From positions 1 to 10,356 of the forward strand of contig CALCJH010000245.1 in assembly GCA_937967775.1 (NCBI GenBank): DNA of 10,356 bases, written 5' to 3'. The translations under genes and the position numbers were made by a program. Under the pieces are notes generated by a model. That model ran no database searches, had not been told where the DNA came from, and worked only from the letters and a program-made list of their open reading frames with translations. Source of the stretch: an uncultured bacterium. Lineage in GTDB: Bacteria > Armatimonadota > UBA5829 > DSUL01. This document shows positions 1-7,851 of this stretch, piece by piece (the stretch's first letter is position 1; every line of letters begins with the position of its first letter).

Positions 1-42
1 AATTAGAACCTTCTGCGGCTCGCTCACTTTCTCTCTCCCGGA

Positions 43-1545
43 TCAGTATGCCTTGGCGAAGACGGCATCCAGAGTGGCCTCACGTCCGGTCAGCACGCAG
101 CGCCCGGCCGTACCGCTCTGGGCGAGGGGAAGATTGCGGATGCTGACCTTCATCTCCTCCAGCACCTCGACGCTCGCAACATCTCCGCACCATTTGGCCA
201 CCACGAAGCCATCCTGCTCGCCGGAGGCGAAAAACTCCCTCATCTCGTCCAGGGTAGCGATATCTGTCCTTGTGCGGCTCTGGCGCATCTCAAGCGCCTG
301 GCGGAAAAGATTGTCCTGGATCTCCTGTAGCAGCCCCGGCATATCGGCCACCAGCTTCTCCAGCGGCACGAACTCCTTCTCGCGCGGGGCACGGTCTCTT
401 CGGTAGAGGGCCACCGTGCGCCCCTCCACGTCGCGCGGTCCCACCTCCAGCCGCAGAGGAGCCCCCTTCTTCACCCACTGCCAGTTCTTCTCACCCCCAC
501 GCAGGTCGCGCCGGTCCACCGACACCCGGACGCTCTGGCCGTCGTAGCAGACGGCGGACAGCCGGGCGGCCACTTCGTCGGCGTAGGCAAGAACCACAGA
601 TTCCTGCTCCGGCTTCGGGATGACAGGGAGAACCACCGCGTGCTTCGGAGCGATCCGGGGCGGCAGCCGCAACCCGTCGTCGTCCGCGTGAGTCATCACC
701 ACCCCGCCGATGAGCCGTGTGGATACCCCCCAGGATGTAGTGTATGCGAACTTGCGCTGGCCGTCCGAATCCAGAAACTCGATGCCGGCGGCGCGGGAGA
801 AATTCTGCCCCAGGTAGTGCGACGTCCCCGCCTGGAGGGCCTTTCCGTCTTGCATCATCGCTTCGATGGAGTAGGTGTTCACGGCCCCCGGGAAGCGCTC
901 GTTTTCCGGCTTCTCGCCCGGGACCACCGGAAGCGCCAGCACATCCTCCGCGAAAGAGCGATAGACCTCCAGCATCTTCAACGTCTCTTCACGCGCCTCG
1001 GCTTCGGTGGCGTGGGCGGTATGACCCTCCTGCCACAGGAACTCCGCCGTGCGCAGGAAAAGGCGGGGACGCATCTCCCAACGCACCACGTTGGCCCACT
1101 GATTGATGAGCAGCGGCAGATCCCGGTAGGACTGCACCCAGCGGGCGAAGCTGTCGCCGATCACCGTCTCGGAGGTGGGGCGGACCACCAGCGGTTCCTC
1201 CAGCTCCGCCGCCGGAACAAGCCGCCCGTCGCGCATCTCCAGCCGGTGATGCGTGACCACGGCGCACTCCTTGGCGAACCCCTCCACGTGTTCGGCTTCC
1301 TTCTGCAGGAAGCTGAGCGGGATGAACAGGGGAAAATAGGCGTTTTCGTGACCGGTCGCTTTGATACGGTCGTCCAGCTGTCTCTGGATGAGCTCCCAGA
1401 TGGCGTATCCCCACGGCTTGATGACCATGCAGCCCCGCACTGGCGAGTTCTCCGCCAGGTCGGCCGCACGCACCACTGCCTGATACCACTCCGGATAGTT
1501 CTCCGCCCGGGTGGGCGATATCGCGCTAGTCTCCGCTTTGCTCAT
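43..1545 (-). CDS. proS: Prolyl-tRNA synthetase, short archaeal/eukaryotic-type (type 3)
   Basis: Charges tRNA-Pro with proline using ATP in the cytoplasm. The 500-residue protein is a class II synthetase: an N-terminal catalytic core has RPTSE at 122-126, the motif 2 stretch RWEMRPRLFLRTAEFLW (155-171) and the GTSHYLGQNF proline/tRNA site (240-249). An anticodon-binding domain follows (about 303-405), then a C-terminal domain ending in Tyr, a hallmark of this subfamily. The long editing insertion of E. coli-type enzymes is absent. Of the four cysteines that usually bind zinc in the C-terminal domain, only Cys453 and Cys483 remain; the expected partners are Ser458 and Thr486. I chose the ATG at 1545 because AGGAG lies four bases upstream (CAGGAGACC-ATG); an in-frame extension to 1593 would overlap the upstream gene further. 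It overlaps the GT26 gene by 20 bases and is probably cotranscribed with it and ahcY. Identity is near certain. Confidence 0.97.
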   Translation of the reverse strand: MSKAETSAISPTRAENYPEWYQAVVRAADLAENSPVRGCMVIKPWGYAIWELIQRQLDDRIKATGHENAYFPLFIPLSFLQKEAEHVEGFAKECAVVTHHRLEMRDGRLVPAAELEEPLVVRPTSETVIGDSFARWVQSYRDLPLLINQWANVVRWEMRPRLFLRTAEFLWQEGHTAHATEAEAREETLKMLEVYRSFAEDVLALPVVPGEKPENERFPGAVNTYSIEAMMQDGKALQAGTSHYLGQNFSRAAGIEFLDSDGQRKFAYTTSWGVSTRLIGGVVMTHADDDGLRLPPRIAPKHAVVLPVIPKPEQESVVLAYADEVAARLSAVCYDGQSVRVSVDRRDLRGGEKNWQWVKKGAPLRLEVGPRDVEGRTVALYRRDRAPREKEFVPLEKLVADMPGLLQEIQDNLFRQALEMRQSRTRTDIATLDEMREFFASGEQDGFVVAKWCGDVASVEVLEEMKVSIRNLPLAQSGTAGRCVLTGREATLDAVFAKAY

Positions 1546-2332
1546 GGTCTCCTGCAGTCTGCCTGTCTTTCCGCCTGCGTCTGGCCTCCGCAAAGGTCAG
1601 CCCGGCGAACAGCGGCAGCAGAACAATCTTCCTCGACGATTTCTTCGGGGCGCACGCGAACCGGTACAGCCATTCCAGACCGTGCCGCTGAAAGAACTCG
1701 GGAGCACGCTTTACCTGCCCGCTCAACACGTCCAGCGAACCTCCCACTCCCATCGCCAGACGGACGCCCAGATCGTCCCGATGCTCCCAGAACCATTTCT
1801 CCTGGCGGGGCATGCCCATGCCGATGAACAGCAGATCGGCGCGTGAGTCCCGGATCTGGCGCACGATGGAGGCGTCATCGCTAAAAAACCCGTGGTGGGC
1901 TCCGGCGAGCTGAAGACCCGGGAATCTCTTCTGAAGATTCTCCGCAGCGCGCTCCGCCACACCCGGCGCAGCCCCCAGCAGAAAGATGCGCCATCCACGC
2001 TCCGCGGCCAGGCCCGAAAGATCCACCACAAGGTCCACCCCGCAGACGCGTTCCCGCACCGGATGCCCCAGATGCCTGAGAGCCCGCACTACCCCGGCCC
2101 CGTCGGCGGTGACAAGATCTGCGGAACGCATGATGCTGGCGAACGCGTCATCGCGTCTTGCGATGATGAGCGCGGAAGCGTCCGCGGTGACGATCAGCCC
2201 GGGTCCGCCGCGCTCAATGATGCTGGCAGCCTGCTGGAGTGCCTGCGCCCGGTCCACCAGATCCACGGGCAGGCCGAAAATCCAGGCCCGCTCTTTCTCC
2301 TGCCTCTCTTCAGAAGGAAGCGCGCCGACCAC
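1526..2332 (-). CDS. WecG/TagA/CpsF-family glycosyltransferase (GT26)
   Basis: Members of this family move an N-acetylhexosamine (such as N-acetylmannosamine) from a UDP-sugar to an undecaprenyl-linked sugar at the inner face of the membrane, an early step in wall teichoic acid, enterobacterial common antigen or exopolysaccharide synthesis. The 268-residue protein shows the family signature in order: VTADAS (48-53), ADLVTADGAGVV (71-82, with the likely catalytic Asp77), RVCGVDLV (95-102), the glycine-rich FLLGAAPG (117-124), GMGMPRQEKW (171-180), GVGGSLDVLSGQVKRAP (195-211) and GLEWLYR (218-224). A basic tail follows. The start is a GTG at 2332, preceded by AAAGG at suitable spacing; it lies 9 bases after the ahcY stop. 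The 3' end runs 20 bases into proS. The exact donor and acceptor cannot be told from sequence, so I give no gene symbol. A link to exopolysaccharide would fit the PEP-CTERM protein nearby, but that is inference. Confidence 0.94.
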   Translation of the reverse strand: MVGALPSEERQEKERAWIFGLPVDLVDRAQALQQAASIIERGGPGLIVTADASALIIARRDDAFASIMRSADLVTADGAGVVRALRHLGHPVRERVCGVDLVVDLSGLAAERGWRIFLLGAAPGVAERAAENLQKRFPGLQLAGAHHGFFSDDASIVRQIRDSRADLLFIGMGMPRQEKWFWEHRDDLGVRLAMGVGGSLDVLSGQVKRAPEFFQRHGLEWLYRFACAPKKSSRKIVLLPLFAGLTFAEARRRRKDRQTAGDHEQSGD

Positions 2333-2341
2333 AGCCGCCTT

Positions 2342-3677
<1,336 letters not shown>

Positions 3678-3701
3678 AGGCGGCGAGCGGACAGACAACC
3701 G

Positions 3702-3743
3702 AAAGGGGCTCCGGGATGCCCTTTGTGCCCCCGGAGCCCCTTT
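3702..3743 (-). terminator. Strong intergenic hairpin, likely terminator of the PEP-CTERM gene
   Basis: AAAGGGGCTCCGGG at 3702-3715 pairs perfectly with CCCGGAGCCCCTTT at 3730-3743, a 14-bp stem with a 14-base loop. It lies 48 bases after the stop of the PEP-CTERM gene and upstream of the ahcY promoter, where a terminator is expected. The U tract on the minus strand is short (CTTTCGGTTGTCT), so termination efficiency is uncertain. On the plus strand the stem ends in TTTT, so it could act in both directions. Confidence 0.75.
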
Positions 3744-3791
3744 TCGCACGGCCTGTCCCGGACCAGGCCGGGTGTCGTGAGTGAGGTCAGA

Positions 3792-4778
3792 CTACACCCT
3801 GCGCGAGCGGCGGAGCAGCCCGGCCATTCCCAGTAGACCACTTCCCAGAACCAGCATGCTGGCGGGCTCAGGAATGATCTCGAAGTCGTACAGCCACTCC
3901 TCGCCGCGGTAACCGATCTCCAGCGCGTCCACAATGCTGGTGCCGATCTGGTTCTGATACCAGAGGTCGTTGCCCAGATTACCCATTCCGGCCTGCAGGA
4001 CCCGGGGGACACCCATCTGGAACGTGAAGCCGGTTCCGATGAGGTTCGTCTTAGCATCCACATTGTCGCCGAACGGGACGGAGTCCACGAAGTACCAATC
4101 ACCGTAGGCGGCCTGGAACTGCGACCAGGTCAGCCGGTCCACCGGATCCTTGTAGACTCTGAAGGACCCGTGAGCCTCGTCCAACACGTTCCACTGGTTC
4201 CACTGCCAGCGGTTCGAGCCGTCCACCATGACCTGCCCGAACTTGACCAGCGAAGTACTGGGCTGCCACTCCACGAACTGGACAGTCACGCCGTTGGTCA
4301 GCCAGAGCTGGAGGCTCACCGGGATCTCGTTGGCATAGGTCCTGGACGCCCGGGGATACGAAGTCCAGTAAGACAGCTTCGTGATCTCGTTCATCCTGAC
4401 TCCGGCGAACTTGTTGGTGCCGACCAGGCCCTTGCTAATGGGAAGAGTGGTATCTTCTCTGGCCTGGAAGAACAGGCCACTGGTCCCGGCCGGGAAATAC
4501 TTGCCCGCTGAAGGCTGGATGTAATAGGCGGAGTGGGTGTAGGGGCGGGCGCCACTGTTTCCCGAGGGAGGATTGTGATACGTGCCCGCGGTCGCCACGG
4601 CCCGCCAGTTGGCCGCCAGAGTCACGTCCTCAAGCAGCGGCTGATAGACGTTTCCGATGTCAGCGGCCGATGAGATATAAGTCTGGGTGGCGTAGCCAAA
4701 AACGACGATCTTGTTCTGAGCTGCGGCTGGAGCCACAAGCAACGCGGTTACCGCCAGAACGGCAAGAAAGGTCCGCAT
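3792..4778 (-). CDS. PEP-CTERM sorting domain-containing secreted protein
   Basis: A 328-residue exported surface protein of unknown function. It has a signal peptide (about 1-20, hydrophobic, ending APAAA-Q), a cysteine-free aromatic-rich core (21-300) and a C-terminal PEP-CTERM anchor: Pro303-Glu304-Pro305, a hydrophobic helix (about 307-322) and the basic tail RRSRRV. In known systems an exosortase recognises this tail and processes the protein at the cell envelope, often in exopolysaccharide producers; none is encoded here. The core contains GVRMNEITKLSYW (126-138), SLQLWLTNG (155-163), LTWSQ (216-220) and DALEIGYRGEEWLYDFE (284-300), which align with the secreted protein at 7902-9020, so the two are paralogues. 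The ATG at 4778 is preceded by GGAGGAG three bases away and begins the signal peptide; an extension to 4922 would run through the promoter. The beta-rich look suggests a carbohydrate- or matrix-binding role, but this is a guess. Confidence 0.92.
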   Translation of the reverse strand: MRTFLAVLAVTALLVAPAAAQNKIVVFGYATQTYISSAADIGNVYQPLLEDVTLAANWRAVATAGTYHNPPSGNSGARPYTHSAYYIQPSAGKYFPAGTSGLFFQAREDTTLPISKGLVGTNKFAGVRMNEITKLSYWTSYPRASRTYANEIPVSLQLWLTNGVTVQFVEWQPSTSLVKFGQVMVDGSNRWQWNQWNVLDEAHGSFRVYKDPVDRLTWSQFQAAYGDWYFVDSVPFGDNVDAKTNLIGTGFTFQMGVPRVLQAGMGNLGNDLWYQNQIGTSIVDALEIGYRGEEWLYDFEIIPEPASMLVLGSGLLGMAGLLRRSRRV

Positions 4779-4809
4779 CTTCTCTCCTCCTTCTGACTCT
4801 TCTTCCCGT

Positions 4810-4870
4810 CTCCGGATACCGGGTTCCGGAGCCTGTTCATCCGGCCGCAACCTGCGCGCCCGCAGCCGGA
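4810..4870 (-). promoter_or_regulatory. Structured 5' leader of the PEP-CTERM gene (two hairpins)
   Basis: Between the predicted transcription start (near 4887) and the ribosome site lie two possible stems. GCAGCCGGA (4862-4870) faces TCCGGCCGC (4840-4848), a 9-bp stem with one G-U pair. TCCGGAG (4825-4831) faces CTCCGGA (4810-4816), a perfect 7-bp stem. The leader is about 108 bases, long for this window. It may affect mRNA stability or translation; no known riboswitch was recognised. Confidence 0.4.
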
Positions 4871-4893
4871 CGTCTCCAATCATACTACCTTTC

Positions 4894-4922
4894 ACGATAA
4901 GGCTTCTCACGTCCTCTGTCAA
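4894..4922 (-). promoter_or_regulatory. Sigma70-like promoter for the PEP-CTERM gene
   Basis: On the minus strand a perfect TTGACA (4922-4917) is followed after 17 bases by TATCGT (4899-4894, four of six matches). The predicted start is near 4887. It faces away from the hydrolase promoter at 4971-4999. Confidence 0.65.
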
Positions 4923-4935
4923 CCCCGTACTTTTA

Positions 4936-4957
4936 CCGGCATTGCGGAGAATGCCGG
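4936..4957. promoter_or_regulatory. Perfect inverted repeat midway between divergent promoters (candidate operator)
   Basis: CCGGCATT (4936-4943), six bases, AATGCCGG (4950-4957) form a perfect 22-bp dyad. It is 13 bases from the -35 box on each side (ends 4922 and 4971), so its centre is about 60 bases upstream of both predicted start sites. This is typical of a shared site for a dimeric regulator. The 8-6-8 layout resembles CRP/FNR-class sites in geometry but not in bases. The regulator is not in the window. Confidence 0.55.
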
Positions 4958-4970
4958 GGTTCTGCGCGGC

Positions 4971-4999
4971 TTGACGGCCGCACGTGGGCGGGACAGAAT
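4971..4999 (+). promoter_or_regulatory. Sigma70-like promoter for the hydrolase gene
   Basis: TTGACG (4971-4976, five of six) is followed after 17 bases by CAGAAT (4994-4999, four of six). The start would fall near 5006-5007, only two or three bases before the ATG at 5009, implying a leaderless mRNA. No clear Shine-Dalgarno sequence lies before that ATG, which agrees. Confidence 0.5.
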
Positions 5000-5008
5000 G
5001 CCCTTGAG

Positions 5009-5755
5009 ATGGCCAGGCCTGCGTTTTTTCTCCTTATTCTGTTTCTGGTGACGCTGGGCACACCGTCCAGCGCAGCCAATTCCGGCACCGTCTCGGAACG
5101 GGAATTCCAGAAGACGATTCAGAAGCGTGTCCACTACCGTTACTTGCTGTTCTTGCCCGCCAATTATGGCAACGAGAAAGAAAAGCGCTTTCCGCTCATC
5201 CTGTTCCTGCACGGCGCCGGAGAGCGGCGGGGCGGGCTGGAGGTCCTCCACGATCTGGGACCGATGGGGTACGCTGTCAGGACGAAGGATTTTCCCTTCA
5301 TCGTGGCCGCCCCGAAGTGTCCCGAAGGGCGTGACTGGGATCCGGACGCCCTGGGAGCGCTGCTTGATGATCTGCAGGCCAGGCTGCGCGTGGATCCAAA
5401 GCGCATCTATCTGACCGGTTTCAGCATGGGAGGCGCGGGAACCTGGGAGTTGGCGATGGAGCAGAGCTCCCGCTTCGCGGCTGTCGCGCCTGTGTGTGGG
5501 AGGGCCATCCCGCTTCTGACCGGCAACCTGTGGCGGACTCCCGTGCACGCTTTCCACGGGGAAGAGGACGACGTGGTGCCAGTCTCAAACTCCCGGGAGA
5601 TGATCGGAATCCTGCGCGGCATGGGCAACGAGGAGGCCACCCTGACCATCTTTCCCGGCGAGAAGCATGAGATCTGGCGCCGGGTATATTCAGACCCCGG
5701 GCTCTATCAGTGGTTCCTGCAGCACTCCCTACCCGAAAAGCCTGCAGACCGGTGA
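5009..5755 (+). CDS. Secreted alpha/beta hydrolase (esterase / PHB-depolymerase-like)
   Basis: A 248-residue serine hydrolase that probably acts outside the cytoplasm on an ester substrate. A signal peptide covers about 1-22 (hydrophobic core FFLLILFLVTLG, cleavage near SSA-A). The fold signals are in order: LILFLHGAGERRGG (63-76) for the oxyanion loop, GFSMGG (137-142) with nucleophile Ser139, HGEEDDVVP (183-191) with Asp187, and GEKHEIW (217-223) with His220, a complete catalytic triad. The pattern matches the phospholipase/carboxylesterase and poly(3-hydroxybutyrate) depolymerase-like esterases, which include feruloyl and acetyl-xylan esterases; the substrate cannot be named. The ATG at 5009 is chosen because it opens the signal peptide, although no ribosome site precedes it. 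It is divergent from the PEP-CTERM gene and shares a candidate operator with it. Its stop overlaps the GTG start of nth (GTGA). Confidence 0.9.
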   Translation: MARPAFFLLILFLVTLGTPSSAANSGTVSEREFQKTIQKRVHYRYLLFLPANYGNEKEKRFPLILFLHGAGERRGGLEVLHDLGPMGYAVRTKDFPFIVAAPKCPEGRDWDPDALGALLDDLQARLRVDPKRIYLTGFSMGGAGTWELAMEQSSRFAAVAPVCGRAIPLLTGNLWRTPVHAFHGEEDDVVPVSNSREMIGILRGMGNEEATLTIFPGEKHEIWRRVYSDPGLYQWFLQHSLPEKPADR

Positions 5756-6429
5756 CTCCTCGCGCCAGGCTGTCCGAAGCCATCCGACTGTTGCGGCGGC
5801 ATTACGGGAACCCTCCCGCTCCGGAGCCTCACGATCCGCTGGATTCGCTGATCGCCACCATCCTTTCGCAGAACACCTCCGGCGCCAATTCGTCACGGGC
5901 TTTCTCCCTGCTCAAACGGCGCTTCCCGCGTTGGGAGGACGTTCTGAAAGCTCCACTGGCAGATCTGGAAGAGGCCATCCGGCCGGGCGGTCTGGCCCCG
6001 CAAAAGGCCCCGCGGATACGCGAGATTCTAATGCGCCTGTTGCGTGAACGGGGAGAACTATCCCTGGACTTCCTGAAAGGAATTCACGAAACCGCGGCGA
6101 TGGAATGGCTGCAGTCCCTGCCTGGCGTTGGCCCGAAAACCGCGGCCTGCGTGCTGCTCTTCTCTCTGGACAGAGCTGTCTATCCCGTGGACACGCACGT
6201 GCATCGGGTGGCTTTGCGGCTTGGACTCGCTGGGCAGGGCACTGCGCCGGGCAAGTTGCAGGAGATCCTGCAGGATCTTTCCAGACCGGAAGACCGGTTC
6301 GCCGGACACGTGCTGATGGTGCGGTTGGGGCGGGAGATCTGCCGACCCCGCAATCCCCGCTGCCACTCCTGCCCTCTGCGGAAGATCTGTCCTACCGCGG
6401 CCTGCCAAGGCGCCCGCGTTGGTGCATAA
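5752..6429 (+). CDS. nth: Endonuclease III, DNA glycosylase/AP lyase with 4Fe-4S cluster
   Basis: Removes oxidised pyrimidines from DNA and nicks the abasic site, in base excision repair. The 225-residue protein (numbered from the GTG at 5752) has the helix-hairpin-helix LPGVGPKTAAC (123-133) with catalytic Lys129, the VDTHVHR segment with catalytic Asp147, and a C-terminal cysteine cluster C-x6-C-x2-C-x5-C (Cys197, 204, 207, 213) that holds 4Fe-4S. Both catalytic residues are present, so glycosylase and lyase activities are expected. The GTG overlaps the hydrolase TGA by three bases in GTGA, a classic coupling arrangement. The ATG at 5710 in the same frame would add 14 residues inside the hydrolase gene and has no family support. 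No strong ribosome site is visible, consistent with coupled translation. Endonuclease III is favoured over MutY because a MutY C-terminal domain is absent. Confidence 0.94.
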   Translation: MTPRARLSEAIRLLRRHYGNPPAPEPHDPLDSLIATILSQNTSGANSSRAFSLLKRRFPRWEDVLKAPLADLEEAIRPGGLAPQKAPRIREILMRLLRERGELSLDFLKGIHETAAMEWLQSLPGVGPKTAACVLLFSLDRAVYPVDTHVHRVALRLGLAGQGTAPGKLQEILQDLSRPEDRFAGHVLMVRLGREICRPRNPRCHSCPLRKICPTAACQGARVGA

Positions 6430-7300
6430 TCCGGGCGTGCAAGAGCGACGCCCCAGGTCCAGAGAGCCATTGCCGGAATACCGTGTGCCGGGCGGGCGGC
6501 AGATCGGCTTTGAGACCCATCCCGCCGCGGCCCTTCAGTTCGTCGTCGGGGGGCTGGTTCCGGAGAACAGCGACGGTTCGGCTCCGGGGTTGCGGGTGTA
6601 TCTGGAAAGCTTGAGCACGCCGCTCGATCTGGGCGAAGCCATTAGCGCGCACCTGGAACCTCTGCGCCACAGCATCGAGGAGTGGAAACGGGTGGCGCGC
6701 AGAGTGGTGAGGTCAGGACGTCCCACACCGGCTTCCTCCAGCACCCCCGCCGCCCTGGAACAGATCCGCTCCGACCTGGAACAGCGGTGCTTGGAGGCAG
6801 CAACGATGCTTCGCGAAGCAGACCGGGCGCTCCGGCGCTGCGCGGAAGCATTGCAGGAAGTACCCTACCGGCTTCACCTGGGCTTGCCCGAGCCGCAGGA
6901 TCCTCAGGCGCTGCAGGCAGCTGCCAGCGAATGGAAAGCTGCCCTTGTGTCGCTGGGGGCCTGCCGCTCGCCGCAGGACCCGGATCTGCCACTCTTCTTC
7001 GCGAAGGCCGATCTCCTTGTGGAGGAAGCAGGGGAAAGCCTCCGCCACATCGGCCGCCTGGCGCGATGGCTCTGGACTAACGAGCCCGACACCCACCGCC
7101 TGACGGAGCTGTTGCAGTGGGCCTTCGACCTGCGGTGTGAATGCCTGGAGCTGGCCCCCGTCCTGGCGTGCCTGCAAACGCCACTCGAAATCTGGCGGGC
7201 GTCCGAATGCGCCTCCCCGGAGCCACCCGGAGAGTCTGCGGGACAGACCGGGGAAGAAACAGCCACTCAGGAGCCGGAAACGCCGGGCGCGTCCCCGTAG
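6419..7300 (+). CDS. Conserved-looking hypothetical helical protein
   Basis: I do not recognise this 293-residue protein. It has no signal peptide or membrane segment. An N-terminal part with some beta character (about 20-65, with EYRVPGGRQIGFETH and LRVYLES) is followed by a long mostly helical region rich in Leu, Ala, Glu and Arg (about 70-260, broken by Pro-rich linkers near 101-110 and 156-163). A low-complexity acidic, Pro/Thr/Glu-rich tail (about 264-293) ends it. Codon use looks like its neighbours, supporting a real gene. The start is uncertain: TTG at 6419 has AAGG eight bases upstream, GTG at 6422 overlaps the nth stop, and GTG at 6437 follows it. It is third in the hydrolase - nth block and may be cotranscribed. 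The helical body could form a bundle or dimer, but no function can be given. Its 3' end overlaps the opposing CBS gene by 34 bases. Confidence 0.75.
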   Translation: MVHNPGVQERRPRSREPLPEYRVPGGRQIGFETHPAAALQFVVGGLVPENSDGSAPGLRVYLESLSTPLDLGEAISAHLEPLRHSIEEWKRVARRVVRSGRPTPASSSTPAALEQIRSDLEQRCLEAATMLREADRALRRCAEALQEVPYRLHLGLPEPQDPQALQAAASEWKAALVSLGACRSPQDPDLPLFFAKADLLVEEAGESLRHIGRLARWLWTNEPDTHRLTELLQWAFDLRCECLELAPVLACLQTPLEIWRASECASPEPPGESAGQTGEETATQEPETPGASP

Positions 7301-7719
7301 ATGTATTCGTGGAGCATCTGCACCGCGGCTTCCAGCTCAACCTTCTGGCTGGCCATGATGTCGCCGCTGCTGATGATCCCCACCAGACGTCCCTCGTCCA
7401 CCACGGGGAGGTGACGGATGCGCTTCTCGGACATGATGGCCTGGCACTGCTCCAGCTCGGTATCCGGTGTCACCACGACGCAGGGTGTGGTCATCACCTC
7501 GCCGACTTTGGTGGTCGCCGGATCGCGCTGCTCGGCCACCACGCGAGTCAGGATGTCGCGTTCACTGAAGATGCCGACCACCGTCTCCCCGCGCGTCACC
7601 ACCAGACACCCGATGCGCCGGTCGTTCATCAGCTTGGCGGCATCCAGCACGGTCTGGTCGGTGTAGGCGGAAGCCACCTGGTGGCCCTTCTTGGCAAGGA
7701 TGTCTCTAGCGTATCGCAT
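7267..7719 (-). CDS. Twin CBS-domain protein
   Basis: A 150-residue stand-alone pair of CBS domains, a module that binds adenosyl ligands such as AMP, ATP, SAM or NADH and senses energy or cofactor state. CBS1 spans about 5-62 (with GCLVVTRGETVVGIFSERD at 38-56) and CBS2 about 74-128 (with IRHLPVVDEGRLVGIISSGD at 101-120). The Ser/Thr-x-x-Asp nucleotide-binding pattern appears as SERD and SSGD. A short helical tail follows. The start ATG at 7719 has AGGAG six bases upstream; a TTG at 7725 in the same frame would lie within the ribosome site spacing and is not preferred. It has its own predicted promoter and a palindrome in its leader. No partner enzyme is fused, so it probably acts as a regulator of another protein, unidentified here. 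The 3' end overlaps the convergent hypothetical gene. Confidence 0.92.
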   Translation of the reverse strand: MRYARDILAKKGHQVASAYTDQTVLDAAKLMNDRRIGCLVVTRGETVVGIFSERDILTRVVAEQRDPATTKVGEVMTTPCVVVTPDTELEQCQAIMSEKRIRHLPVVDEGRLVGIISSGDIMASQKVELEAAVQMLHEYIYGDAPGVSGS

Positions 7720-7741
7720 GGGCAACTCCTCGGATGGTCCC

Positions 7742-7758
7742 GGCCGGTCGGACCGGCC
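7742..7758. promoter_or_regulatory. Perfect palindrome in the CBS gene leader
   Basis: GGCCGGTC (7742-7749), one base, GACCGGCC (7751-7758). In RNA of the minus strand it folds as a 7-bp stem with a three-base loop. It lies between the predicted -10 box (7779-7784) and the ribosome site, about 14 to 30 bases into the transcript, so it could be an operator blocking elongation or an mRNA hairpin. Confidence 0.45.
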
Positions 7759-7778
7759 AGCAGTACAGCGCTGGTTCT

Positions 7779-7807
7779 ATGATACCCGTCCGGGATTCCT
7801 TCCCCAA
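7779..7807 (-). promoter_or_regulatory. Possible sigma70-like promoter for the CBS gene
   Basis: On the minus strand TTGGGG (7807-7802, three of six) precedes TATCAT (7784-7779, five of six) with a 17-base spacer. The -10 box is good and the -35 weak. The start would be near 7772. Confidence 0.4.
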
Positions 7808-7851
7808 CCCTCCTCCGCCCGCCGGTATCGAGCCGATAGTCTCAAGAAACT

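Noticed and set aside
1..42. Possible 3' element after proS
   Set aside because: Only 42 bases are visible; no stem or gene end can be recognised.
640..1827. Long plus-strand open frame of 395 codons opposite proS and the glycosyltransferase
   Set aside because: It is antisense to two genes with clear family motifs and shows no recognisable domain; it is an effect of high GC content.
4779..4922. N-terminal extension of the PEP-CTERM protein by 48 residues
   Set aside because: It would place the start inside a perfect -35 box and bury the signal peptide; the internal ATG has an excellent ribosome site.
6713..7177. Minus-strand open frame opposite the unknown protein
   Set aside because: No ribosome site or recognisable domain; the plus-strand frame is longer and continues the nth block.
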